The notes: generated by a model not told the origin, from the letters alone. A stretch of 9,354 nucleotides of DNA from Xanthobacteraceae bacterium (GCA_030043175.1 JASHYD010000784.1:1-9354), one strand, 5' to 3'. Positions 1 to 6,363 are shown, counted from the stretch's first letter. Numbers and translations: made by a program.

Positions 1-188
1 GCTGTTTCGAGAGCTGGATCAAGGAACTCTGGCCCGGCCGGCATGATCTGATCGCCATCGACGGCAAGACGTCGCGCCGCACTCACGACAAGCGCAAGGG
101 GCTCAAGGCGCTCCATACTCTGAGCGCCTATGCAACCAATGCTCGGCTCGTCCTGGGACAACTCAGCGTGCCCCAGAAAACCAATGAA
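1..188 (+). pseudogene. ISAs1-family transposase, internal fragment
   Basis: Frame 3 reads without a stop from the left edge and matches the conserved core of ISAs1 (H-repeat) DDE transposases. IAIDGKTSRR carries the first catalytic aspartate, followed by KGLKALHTLSAY, ARLVLGQ and KTNE, in the usual order and spacing. The left side is cut only by the window. The right side is truly broken: where the family continues with the 'I.AIP.LL' segment, the sequence instead enters the inverted repeat at 189 and reaches a stop at 204-206. The second and third acidic residues are absent and no continuation is seen after 1402, so this copy cannot encode an active enzyme. Confidence 0.85.
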
Positions 189-206
189 CCTAGATCCGTG
201 AGTTGA
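189..206 (+). repeat. Left terminal inverted repeat of the IS
   Basis: The 18-bp sequence CCTAGATCCGTGAGTTGA is repeated in inverted orientation at 1385-1402 with one mismatch. It starts exactly where the ISAs1 reading frame stops resembling its family. Confidence 0.85.
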
Positions 207-245
207 GACGCGGCACGATTGAGCGAATCATTGTTATGATTAGGG

Positions 246-1193
246 ATGGGAACGAATCGCAGCGTTATTCGGCATCTCCCGGCGGGTGAACAACCGGTAG
301 TAGAGCGAGCGTCGGCTGGGCCAGTCGTGGCCGATACCTTCGCGGGCCGCATTCATGTGGAATGGGACAACAGCGCGCCTGTGACGCCGTTGGGGCAGCT
401 GCCGTTCTTCGTCGAATTTGTCAAACAAGGTGGACTGTTCGATGGCATGGTGGCGGACTGCCCGCTGCACTATACGAGTCCGAATGCACCAAAAAAACGC
501 GATGTCCTCGGCACGATTTTTCTGTCGATACTGGCCGGACATTGGCGCTACGCGCACATGACGACGGTGCGTTGCGACACAGTGAATCCACCGCTCCTCG
601 GGATGACGGAGGTGGTCTGCGAGGACGCGGTACGGCGTGGTCTCGATAAGATCGACGAAGAGGCCGGTGAGACTTGGCTGCAGGGACATTTCGATTACAC
701 AACACGACCGCTTTTGAGCGAGCCGTGGATTCTTGACATCGACACTACGGTGAAGCCGCTCTACGGGCATCAGCAAGGCGCGGTGGTGAGCTACAATCCT
801 CAAAAGCCCGGGCGGCCGTCGCACAGCTATCACTGCTACATGGTGGGCAATTTGCGGCTGGTGCTGGCGGTGGAAGTCGCGCCCGGCAACCAGCACACCT
901 CCAAACATCACCAGCCGGCCATTGCTGCTTCAGGCCATCGGTAGGCAAACCCGCCACGCCGGCCGTACCACCCGTGACGATCACCAGCAGTCCAGGCGAG
1001 CATCACCGCGCCCAAAAGGCGTTGACCCGCATCGCTCGCTTTTTTTCTCAACTGCGAAAGACTGCGGAGCAGTTGACCCCGATCGAACGCTGGTACCGAA
1101 TCCTCAACGAAGCGCTCAAAAAATTTTCTCCGCGGCCGGAAATTGATCCCACCACGAATACTTCAGCCCTCGGGAGCTGCGAGTTATGGCTGA
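246..1193 (+). pseudogene. IS1380/IS4-like DDE transposase with internal deletion and frameshift
   Basis: The frame from ATG 246 runs 232 codons. Residues 163-166 (LDID), followed by TTVKPLYGHQQGAV and GRPSH, form the first catalytic aspartate region of this DDE group. The family then expects a long middle section with the remaining acidic residues. Instead the frame degenerates at about 915-942. The C-terminal part reappears in another frame from about 974, with FFSQLRKTAEQLTPIERW and RILNEALK. A second shift at the A6 run near 1127 moves the likely tail, NFLRGRKLIPPR, into the original frame, ending at TGA 1191-1193. Much of the catalytic domain is therefore missing and the protein cannot be functional. 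A small non-autonomous element using another copy's enzyme remains possible. Confidence 0.8.
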
Positions 1194-1239
1194 GAAAACG
1201 CCGGCGAAGAGTTCTGTTCAATGCCGCCGCATTTAGAAT
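1162..1239 (+). repeat. First copy of the IS right-end sequence
   Basis: This stretch is a diverged direct repeat of about 1322-1404. Shared blocks in the same order are AGCC.TC, GAGCTGC, GTTATGG.TGAGA, GTTCAAT and ATTTAG.AT. Both copies read as a coding tail ending in AA.YG plus a TGA stop (1191-1193 and 1351-1353), followed by 40 to 50 bases to the ATTTAG end. Confidence 0.6.
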
Positions 1240-1321
1240 CAGCTCCCGCACATCGGGGAGGGCGCTAGCGCGCTCTGGCTCCAAATCGAAAACATCTGTA
1301 CGGGGGGCGAAAACTCGGCCG

Positions 1322-1404
1322 TTCCAGCCGTCAGAGCTGCCCGTTATGGTTGAGAGCCTCTCGAGACGACCTGGTTCAATTCGGTCAACTCACGGATTTA
1401 GGAT
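1322..1404 (+). repeat. Second copy of the IS right-end sequence
   Basis: Direct-repeat partner of 1162-1239. It includes the better-preserved terminal inverted repeat at 1385-1402. The frame entering it from about 1240 reads QLPHIGEGASALWLQIENIC and continues to VRAARYG and stop TGA 1351-1353. It therefore looks like the C-terminal coding end of a related element rather than random sequence. Confidence 0.55.
1385..1402 (-). repeat. Right terminal inverted repeat of the IS
   Basis: TCAACTCACGGATTTAGG is the inverted partner of 189-206, with one mismatch at position 14 of the repeat. The following bases (ATTA) do not match the four bases before the left end. Confidence 0.85.
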
Positions 1405-2000
1405 TAAGGCACAGCCGTCGCGCCAAGCTTGCGGCAGCGGCTGCGGGCGCATGCACGGACCAAACGATGGTACCGTGGCGTCATCAGGCCGATCGTCCAT
1501 ATTGATCGCACACTCGTGGCCGCAGTGTTGGCGCGTCACGAACGAGCCACGCCGTGCCGGCACATGAAATCGAAAGCTGATCATAGCGCACTATGGATGG
1601 TGCTACGGCACGTGCGGACCGGCGTCGCAGATGTGGCCCCGCCGGCAAACCTTTACCTTCGGCATGCATCCCTTCCACGGCGAGGTGGAGTTTGGCAAAA
1701 TACCTACAGAGGGCGGGTTGATGCAGAGATGAGCGCGTGCGTCCCCCCTTTCCTGACGCCTCTGGAGTGGAAGCTTTTAAACGCACCTGACAAGAGTGTT
1801 CGCTCCACCCTAGTCGCAAATACCTACCACCGCACGCCGAGTGAGCATTCCGTGTTTCGCCAAACTCAGCCTTTTATTGGATTTTTGAAAACAGACTTTC
1901 CGCAAAGACCACGGGGTCCGTATCGGCCGAATGGGACTCGCGCGACGAACAACGTGCGGCTCCCAGCTATACGGTCTTGAACTATGTTCGGCATCAACAG
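1403..2000. other. About 600 bases with no recognisable gene
   Basis: No protein family is recognisable in any frame here. A plus-strand frame is open from 1429 to 1980 (183 codons), but its start TTG/ATG choices lack a ribosome binding site. Its translation is rich in Arg, His and Pro without domain-like composition, and minus-strand frames overlap it. Another frame gives FGMHPFHGEVEFGKIPTE near 1657-1710 and then stops, which may be a relic of an old gene. The stretch is best read as decayed sequence on the right flank of the IS. Confidence 0.5.
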
Positions 2001-2002
2001 GC

Positions 2003-2182
2003 CTAACGCCTCACTGCCATCAACCGCTCTTTCGGCTGCTTGAATTCCTCCGCCCCTTTGGCGATGGCCTCTGCCTCGCTGGCCGCTTCAAGATCGCCGA
2101 GCCATACGGCCTTGGCGTGAACGACCAAAATCGACCACCGAGCAGGTGTTTTAGTTGCCATTGGGCGGCGAGCGTATTGCAT
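2003..2182 (-). CDS. Small protein with a duplicated alpha-rhizobial domain
   Basis: This is a 59-residue protein, with start ATG at 2182 chosen because GAGGG lies about 10 bases upstream. An internal ATG at 2161 and a longer frame from 2266 are alternatives with no better signal. Residues 16-58 match the C-terminal domain of the gene at 5675-6082. Shared features are a Trp at the start, then LG(D/E), EAA, E.EAI.K.A..F and a terminal RR. The pattern suggests a beta strand, a turn, and an amphipathic helix packed with acidic and alanine residues. I know this type as a short hypothetical protein common in Bradyrhizobium relatives, with no assigned function. There is no signal peptide or membrane segment, so it is probably cytoplasmic. 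It lies just downstream of the primase remnant on the same strand. Confidence 0.6.
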   Translation of the reverse strand: MQYARRPMATKTPARWSILVVHAKAVWLGDLEAASEAEAIAKGAEEFKQPKERLMAVRR

Positions 2183-2379
2183 CGGCGCAGCACCCTCAAG
2201 GGATTTGGCCCGATTTACCTCGACGTTGCCTCGGAACGACGCTGCTGACATAAGTGATTGCTGCATTGCTGCTGACGCAAACGATTGACGAATAACGAGA
2301 ATTTGCGGAAGAGAACGCGATGGGTCGAAGGTGTGTTGCTCTGGAGCTTGAGGGCATATTGCGGCTCCTTTCTCTGGTT

Positions 2380-2790
2380 TGCCGAAGGATGTCCGTCGGT
2401 TTTGCGGTCGCTAAGCCACTCGGCAAGAGATCCGGTCGCGGTTGTCACCACGTCACCGTTGGGGTTGGCGCCTCTGTATTTGAGGAGGTCGATGGAATCT
2501 GGGAGTTTTCTTGCGGTGGTCGGTTGTGCAGAACATCCCAGAATGCCTGCGCCTTTGGCGGCGGTGCCTCGGGATCGAACGCCGAGATATCCAGCGTCGC
2601 GAGGTAGGCCGCGATGCCACTGCTAGAGTACCATCCCCTGAATTCCGGTAGTCCGGTGTAAAATCTCCGTTAGGCAGGCGGACCATGCGACGTTTGCGGC
2701 GATCATCTTCCGGCAGATAGATTCCGTCCGACTGTTGGTTGCTGGTGAAGACCACGCCAAGGCACATTCGCGTAGCACCTGTCGTAGGCG
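2380..2790 (-). pseudogene. Phage/plasmid-type primase-helicase, C-terminal remnant with frameshifts
   Basis: Pieces of one protein line up along the minus strand in several frames: VVFTSNQQSDGIYLPEDDRR (about 2757-2696), then NVAWSACLTE, then DFTPDY, then GIAAYLATLDISAFDPEAPP and AFWDVL (about 2618-2525), then GSLAEWLSDRK (about 2433-2401). Order and spacing match the region after the helicase core of primase-helicases of the DUF5906 type, including the 'SN...DGI.LP.DDRR' sensor-like segment. Such enzymes unwind and prime DNA for phages, integrative elements and plasmids. At least three frame changes and in-frame stops make it non-coding. The upstream helicase and primase domains are not recognisable in 2790-3060. 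It marks a former integrated element. Confidence 0.75.
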
Positions 2791-3091
2791 TGGTGGCCAA
2801 CTCACACTCTGACCTGGGGCGGACTCCGGTCCTGATTGCACAGAGCGCACCGCTCTCATCGACAGCTTGCGCAATGCCGCGGAGATGCCATGATTGCGCA
2901 GCCCAGACGTGCGGATCTGCTATTAATTGATAGTTCTTGATCAGGACCAATGCGCAGAGCTGGAAAAACCGGTGTCGCCACATTTAAGGCGACGAAATCC
3001 TGAAGACGAAGCATCAAGCGCATGACACGCTTGCACTTCACCATTGCGCTCATTGCTTGAGTCGTAACGAACCCTCGGTTCGAAAGTTCGT

Positions 3092-3106
3092 TGCCATATT
3101 ATGGCA
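3092..3106. promoter_or_regulatory. 15-bp perfect palindrome upstream of the BA14K gene
   Basis: TGCCATA-T-TATGGCA has perfect 7-bp arms around a single central base, 54 bases before the BA14K start codon. It contains TATTAT (3097-3102), a good -10 hexamer, so a repressor bound here would block the polymerase. A second pair of arms, AACGAAC (3066-3072) and GTTCGTT (3086-3092), lies just upstream. No convincing -35 box is visible. Confidence 0.4.
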
Positions 3107-3160
3107 CGGTATACGTTTCGCGTAGACCCGATGCCGAGGCCACGAACATGGAGAAAGCCA

Positions 3161-3550
3161 ATGTCGAAGCGAATGCTGAACATGTCAGTCGCCGCCGCGC
3201 TGGCGGCGGGTGTTGCAGCAGCTCCCAATGTCGGGTCGGCTGCGCCGTTCGCCGATGCGTTTGCCGTCACAAAGGCGACCGACACCAACGTTGAGCCGGT
3301 GCGGTGGGGCCGAGGATTCGGTTGGGGCTTAGGGGCTGGATTGCTCGGTGGCGCTATCGTCGGCGGTGCGCTGGCGGCACCCTACTATTACGGTGAGCCC
3401 TATTACTATCCCCCGGCCGCGTACGGCCCTGGTTATTATCCGGCCCCGGGCAGCGACGCCGCCCCCTACTGCGCCAGCCGCTACCGATCCTACGACCCTG
3501 CCACGGGCACGTACCTCGGCTATGACGGTATGCGACATCCCTGCCCCTGA
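3161..3550 (+). CDS. BA14K family secreted protein
   Basis: The protein has 129 residues. ATG 3161 is chosen because GGAG sits 7 bases upstream; the frame also opens at 3101, but without such a site. Residues 1-28 form a signal peptide (basic MSKR, then an Ala-rich core, cleavage probably around GSAA/P). Residues 50-73 are a Gly/Ala-rich hydrophobic segment that could span the membrane. Residues 74-97 are a Tyr/Pro-rich linker, and residues 104-129 hold the diagnostic end, YCASRYRSYDPATGTYLGYDG then R/HPC. This matches the Brucella BA14K immunoreactive, lectin-like family in both length and layout. These proteins reach the envelope of Hyphomicrobiales; their exact role is not settled. The gene stands alone between decayed genes and looks intact. 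Confidence 0.9.
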   Translation: MSKRMLNMSVAAALAAGVAAAPNVGSAAPFADAFAVTKATDTNVEPVRWGRGFGWGLGAGLLGGAIVGGALAAPYYYGEPYYYPPAAYGPGYYPAPGSDAAPYCASRYRSYDPATGTYLGYDGMRHPCP

Positions 3551-3680
3551 CCGAACCAACTGCGTGCGCTAGGCAGGGTGGCAATCAGCCCTGAAGCCCC
3601 CCAGCCCCTTAAGCCGCTGGCTGCCAGTGAGCGCATCGGTTCTGGGAGTCGTGTGATAAGACAACATATTAGACCATACT

Positions 3681-3721
3681 GGCGTCCCAGAAATCGGCAC
3701 TTGGGACGATTATGGGACGCC
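3681..3721. repeat. Cluster of TGGGACG repeats, inverted and direct
   Basis: GGCGTCCCA at 3681-3689 is the exact inverse of TGGGACGCC at 3713-3721. A further direct TGGGACG lies between them at 3702-3708, exactly 11 bases, about one helical turn, before the third unit. This could be a protein binding site or the edge of a mobile element. It lies in the otherwise featureless 3551-3784 gap between the BA14K gene and the nuclease remnant. Confidence 0.5.
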
Positions 3722-3784
3722 CCTTCCCTACCGTTTCGCGGCCTTTGCGCCCCTCCGCGGCGCCGCGGTCGGGTCGAGCCAGCC

Positions 3785-4060
3785 TCAAGCCGTCGTCGTC
3801 CCAACAGACGGCTGAAGATTAGGCGCCCAGTCGAGCAACGGCATAGCCTCGACCTTGCGAGGGGCAGGCTTCTGCTTCGGCGGCACGACCGGCGACGGCG
3901 CAGGAGCGGGCGCAACCCACCCCAGATAAGCGGCGGCATTCAGCAGCACCCTAGGGCTATCACGCAGTAGCGATATGCCCATGTCGCAGCGCATACAAAG
4001 CAGGCCGCGGACTCGACCCGTCTCATCATGTACGTGGTCTATGTGGGCCGTGCCATCGAA
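3785..4060 (-). pseudogene. Endonuclease VII-like HNH nuclease, C-terminal part
   Basis: After a junction at about 4060, the minus-strand frame reads GTAHIDHVHDETGRVRGLLC, MRCDMGISLLRDSPRVLL and NAAAYL. This is the hallmark of phage recombination endonuclease VII proteins. IDHVHD holds the metal-binding and catalytic His/Asp residues, and the C..C of LLCMRC is the second half of the zinc site. The first half of the zinc site (a C..C normally about 30 residues before HIDH) is missing, because the frame upstream is IS110 transposase. A Pro/Lys-rich tail with no family resemblance ends at stop 3785-3787. Enzymes of this family cut branched DNA during phage packaging. This copy lacks half its zinc ligands and is probably inactive. 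A 109-codon chimeric frame (GTG/ATG near 4114) remains open and might still be translated. Confidence 0.75.
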
Positions 4061-4472
4061 ACGGCGGATGCGGCCTTTCGTGGTACCGACACGCGTCCGG
4101 AACCAGACGCTCAAATCGCAGTCGGGTTGATAGCGCAGCCACAGTCAGGCGAGTTCGACCCGGTGGCTCGTCCCTTGCGGTTGCCAGCTTTGCAGATCGC
4201 TTGGTCATGCGACACGCCTGCTCTGGAACGGGCTCGGCGCGAAGCCGACATAACTCGCCAGTTGGCGGCGATTGTTGAAGTCACGATGGAATATCTCGCC
4301 AACGAGCAACCGTCGCAAACTCCGGACCGATCGCCTTCAGTTTATGGAGAGTTTGGATTTTCTTTGCGTTAGGATGCGTCGATGCTTCATCTGCAACAAT
4401 CGCGTTGCGCTCCGTTTCAAGAGTGGCGATCATTTCAACCACGAGCTCCAGACGTCCCGCTTAACGTCGATC
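4061..4472 (-). pseudogene. IS110-family transposase, C-terminal remnant
   Basis: On the minus strand, successive frames give LELVVEMIATLETERNAI, KKIQTLHKLKAIGPEFAT (about 4451-4311), then LVGEIFHRDFNNRRQLASY and VGFAPSPFQS, then VSHDQAICKAGNRKGRAT, then RVELA, a stop, LWLRYQPD, and finally VWFRTRVGTTKGRIRR. This is the Transposase_20 half of an IS110/IS1111 transposase, including the helix-hairpin-helix-like 'K.IGP' segment and the 'SKAGN' block that normally holds the catalytic Ser region. At least three frameshifts and one stop are present. It breaks off at 4061, just before the family's 'TIVAMARKL' segment, straight into endonuclease VII sequence. Upstream it fades at the stop of the gene at 4474-4734. 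The N-terminal DEDD domain is absent. Confidence 0.8.
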
Positions 4473-4473
4473 G

Positions 4474-4734
4474 TCATGCGCCCGCCGCGACTAGCAAGAC
4501 AGGCGCTATCCGTCGCAGGACGCGCCAGCTTGACCCGATGGGAAGCCTCGCGGGCAGCTTGTCCACGGCACGCAGAAACGCGTCGCGGCCGGCGCGGTAC
4601 TGTTTGCGGTCGGCCGCATCGAGATATTTCGGCGGCTCGGTCTTTCGACTGCCGCGAAGGAACCACCGTGTCAGCACCCTGCCATTCGCGTCGAGCGACA
4701 TTTCGCACGTGAGCCTTCCGACCTGAAATCGCAT
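4474..4734 (-). CDS. Small basic protein of unknown function
   Basis: The protein has 86 residues. ATG 4734 is preferred over the longer frame from 4815 because a GGAGGG-type ribosome site lies 6 to 10 bases before it. Residues 1-20 (MRFQVGRLTCEMSLDANGRV) look like a beta hairpin, followed by TRWFLRGSRKTEPP, YLDAADRKQYRAGRDAFLRA and a Leu/Ala-rich tail. I associate this N-terminal block and the YLDAADR..YRAGRDAFLR helix with short hypothetical proteins of Bradyrhizobium relatives; no function is known to me. There is no signal peptide. The last 25 or so residues may not be original, because the stop codon lies exactly where the IS110 remnant begins, so the C-terminus may have been replaced. 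Confidence 0.6.
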   Translation of the reverse strand: MRFQVGRLTCEMSLDANGRVLTRWFLRGSRKTEPPKYLDAADRKQYRAGRDAFLRAVDKLPARLPIGSSWRVLRRIAPVLLVAAGA

Positions 4735-5075
4735 TACCCCCCCTCCCGATTTGCCCCAACATGGCGGCCCGCCCGGTGCTTGGACGGGTGTGGCGACCGG
4801 GCGAGTCGTGCCCACCCCTGAAGCTCAAATCGGGCTGCGGTTCCGCGGAGCGATCCAACGCTTGCAGCACTGCACGCACAACTCAATCTCCGCTTGCGCC
4901 ATGGGAAAGGGCGGGTGCAGGACAACCTCGCCTCGCCTATGAGGCCGACGTGGGGCCTTCTACGCAAGCCTCAAGGTCGTCGACAAGCTGGCGGGCGGCT
5001 CGAGCCGGCCGAACTCTTACGTCTGCCGCCGCGGCGTGCCAGGCGCAAATAGAAGGCGTGGCTGCCGCGCGATAC
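4735..5075. other. Non-coding or decayed stretch before the ligase relic
   Basis: No gene can be supported in these 340 bases. The plus strand has a short piece, GAFYASLKVVDKLAGG, near 4950-5000 that looks protein-like but cannot be assigned. The minus strand near 4900-4840 gives AEIELCV and, after a shift, VLQALDR, faintly like an IS630 C-terminal region. Both are too short to call. Confidence 0.4.
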
Positions 5076-5287
5076 TGGGACCGGCATCCTGCTTAACAAC
5101 GCATCGTCGAAGATGCACTGACCGTGTTCGCTCACGCGTGCTGGCTTGGCGCCGAGGGCATCGTTTCCAAGAGAGTCCATCGCGCCTACCAGTCCGGGCG
5201 TGCCGCGTCTGGATCAAGGTCCGCAATCCTGCAAGCATCGCCGCGCAGCTGGAGCGCAGCGAGATGTGGAATCGACGAGCCTTAGGC
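5076..5287 (+). pseudogene. ATP-dependent DNA ligase, fragment with motifs IV and V
   Basis: The plus strand reads IVEDALTVFAHACWLGAEGI then VSKR from 5103. This is the region around nucleotidyltransferase motif IV (EGIVSK) of ATP-dependent, LigD-type DNA ligases. After a one-base deletion near 5200 it continues CRVWIKVRNPAS and QLERSEMWNR, where WIKVRN is motif V. Upstream, GILLNN at about 5078-5095 fits the preceding 'GI..NEH' segment after another shift. The adenylation lysine domain (motif I) and the N-terminal part are absent. Intact relatives seal double-strand breaks, often with Ku in end joining. This copy keeps only about 70 residues and is dead. A second relic lies at 6506-6550. Confidence 0.75.
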
Positions 5288-5430
5288 AGTGCCCACCGAC
5301 GATGACCCGCCGCAGAGGCTAAATCAACGTGGTGATCTCAGGCGCAAATTTCCCATAAGACCGGTGGCTTGGCATCACCCCGGCAAACGATCCGTAGCTT
5401 GCCGCCGGGGCCACACGTGCCCCGCCCCGC
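5288..5430. other. Spacer between convergent relics
   Basis: This short stretch lies between the end of the plus-strand ligase relic and the stop of the minus-strand gene at 5431. It is G+C-rich, with CGGGGC and GCCCCG blocks at about 5406-5430. No clear terminator with a T run is visible. Confidence 0.35.
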
Positions 5431-5675
5431 CTAAGGGGCGTCCACCTTTGATTCATTCGCCAAAATTCTTCTCAGCTCATCCTCCAAAATGTCGAGCGTG
5501 TCGGCGAATAGTCGAACGTGCGTTTGGCCTCAGCCGTATCGCTGCCACTGCGGGCCAGCATTTCCACGCGCTGCTCTTGACGCGCCACAATGCGTCGCCC
5601 GTCGATGACATGGCGAATAGCCATTTGCATTTTGCTAGGCTCCATCGGCAGGTTCGGCAAAGCCGGGCCACGCAT
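5431..5675 (-). pseudogene. Small helical protein gene with one-base frameshift
   Basis: ATG 5675 overlaps the stop of the upstream gene as TGATG, implying coupled translation. The frame gives AIRHVIDGRRIVARQEQRVE, then LARSGSDTAEAKRTFDY. At about 5510 it shifts, and the neighbouring frame continues FADTLDILEDELRRILANES to a TAG at 5431-5433. Restoring one missing base would give an 81-residue, mostly helical protein. This matches a short family I associate with Bradyrhizobium relatives ('I..G.RRVARQE.R...L...G.DT..A...L..F...L'), of unknown function. As it stands, translation ends at 5472 with about 20 residues altered or lost. A sequencing error would give the same picture, so the gene may be intact in the organism. 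Confidence 0.65.
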
Positions 5676-6082
5676 CAGGCTCGGCGCATCACGATTAGAA
5701 TGGCCGGGGCTTGCTGGAATTTCTTAGCCGCCTTTTCGATAGCCTCGCCTTCATCAGCCGCTTCGATTTCGCCCAGCCTTATGGACATTGGGAAATCGGG
5801 GTAGACATCCCACAAAATGGGCGTCGAACGTGGTTCTGTTCGAGATGCGGGCGTTCCTGGAATCTCCGGCAATCGTAGAGCTATCAGACGCAAAGAGTTG
5901 GATCGCTCGATTTCGTCCAGCAGAAGCAGCGAACTTTGGATGGCCGCCAGAGAGATATTGACTTGGTCGCGGGCCGCTTTTGCAGACACCCGCATCCGAT
6001 TGATGCCCGCCCAACTATGCGAGCCCGCCGCCGCACTCGTTATGGAATAGTCTAAGATGGACAGAAACACGTGGTTGCTCAT
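5675..6082 (-). CDS. Protein of unknown function with the duplicated small C-terminal domain
   Basis: The protein has 135 residues. ATG 6082 is well supported by AGGAG (6089-6093 on the minus strand) 6 bases upstream. Residues 1-30 are mixed (MSNHVFLSILDYSITSAAAG). Residues 31-70 look like a long helix (AKAARDQVNISLAAIQSSLL then LLDEIER). Residues 71-88 are a Pro/Thr-rich linker. Residues 89-134 repeat the domain found at 2003-2182 (Trp, LGEIEAADE.EAIEKA..F, RR end). It therefore looks like an N-terminal helical module joined to a domain that elsewhere stands alone. No signal peptide or membrane segment is evident. The downstream partner overlaps by one base (TGATG), so the two were probably made together. 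Function unknown. Confidence 0.75.
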   Translation of the reverse strand: MSNHVFLSILDYSITSAAAGSHSWAGINRMRVSAKAARDQVNISLAAIQSSLLLLDEIERSNSLRLIALRLPEIPGTPASRTEPRSTPILWDVYPDFPMSIRLGEIEAADEGEAIEKAAKKFQQAPAILIVMRRA

Positions 6083-6088
6083 AGCCCG

Positions 6089-6093
6089 CTCCT
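6089..6093 (-). promoter_or_regulatory. Ribosome binding site deciding the start at 6082
   Basis: The minus strand reads AGGAG followed by six bases and ATG. It is one of the best ribosome sites in the window and supports the full-length 135-residue product. Confidence 0.75.
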
Positions 6094-6363
6094 ACAGTAG
6101 TAGTGCTCTCATGGCTAAGAGTGTGCGTGGCCAAATGCTCCCCGGCCTTGCCAAAGGGCAACGGGGAGGGGGGTGCTGCCGCGCGCAATTAACCCAACGC
6201 CGAACCTTTGTGCGCAGTTTCCCGATATAACGGGAAAGTGAATGTCGCGGCTTGCCCGCGCGTGGTTCGATTATCGCCGCGAGAGCCGGCGGGGGAGGAG
6301 AAGCGATCAAAATCCCGTGGCATTTTTGGCTTTTTATAGCCGCGACGACGCCGCAGCCGGTAG

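Larger units (their letters stand above)
189..1402 (+). mobile_element. Degenerate IS element, IS1380/IS4-like, inserted in ISAs1 debris
   Basis: The element is bounded by CCTAGATCCGTGAGTTGA at 189-206 and its inverted copy TCAACTCACGGATTTAGG at 1385-1402, which agree at 17 of 18 positions. Between them lies one transposase pseudogene on the plus strand, with the left end about 40 bases from its start codon. The outer four bases are TGAA on the left and ATTA on the right, so no target duplication remains. The right flank also does not resume the ISAs1 gene. Either a later rearrangement removed one flank or the right end comes from another copy. The family call rests on the transposase and is tentative between IS1380 and related IS4-clan groups. 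Confidence 0.8.

Noticed and set aside
240..911. Long minus-strand open frame (223 codons) opposite the transposase
   Set aside because: It mirrors the plus-strand DDE transposase frame, has no family resemblance and no ribosome site.
974..1567. Plus-strand frame of 197 codons as a separate gene
   Set aside because: Its first part is the displaced C-terminus of the transposase, and the remainder runs through the duplicated IS end and flank.
2453..2983. Minus-strand frame of 176 codons as an intact gene
   Set aside because: Only its middle matches the primase family; both ends leave the family's frame, so it is a pseudogene segment.
3520..3970. Arg-rich open frames on both strands
   Set aside because: They are G+C-rich shadow frames overlapping the BA14K end and the nuclease tail, without start signals.
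4028..4726. Several plus-strand frames of 95-146 codons
   Set aside because: They lie opposite the IS110 remnant and the small protein gene, and show no conserved motifs.
4840..4905. IS630-like C-terminal resemblance (AEIELCV, VLQALDR)
   Set aside because: The match is about 15 residues across a frameshift, and the following 'W...RN' block is not found.
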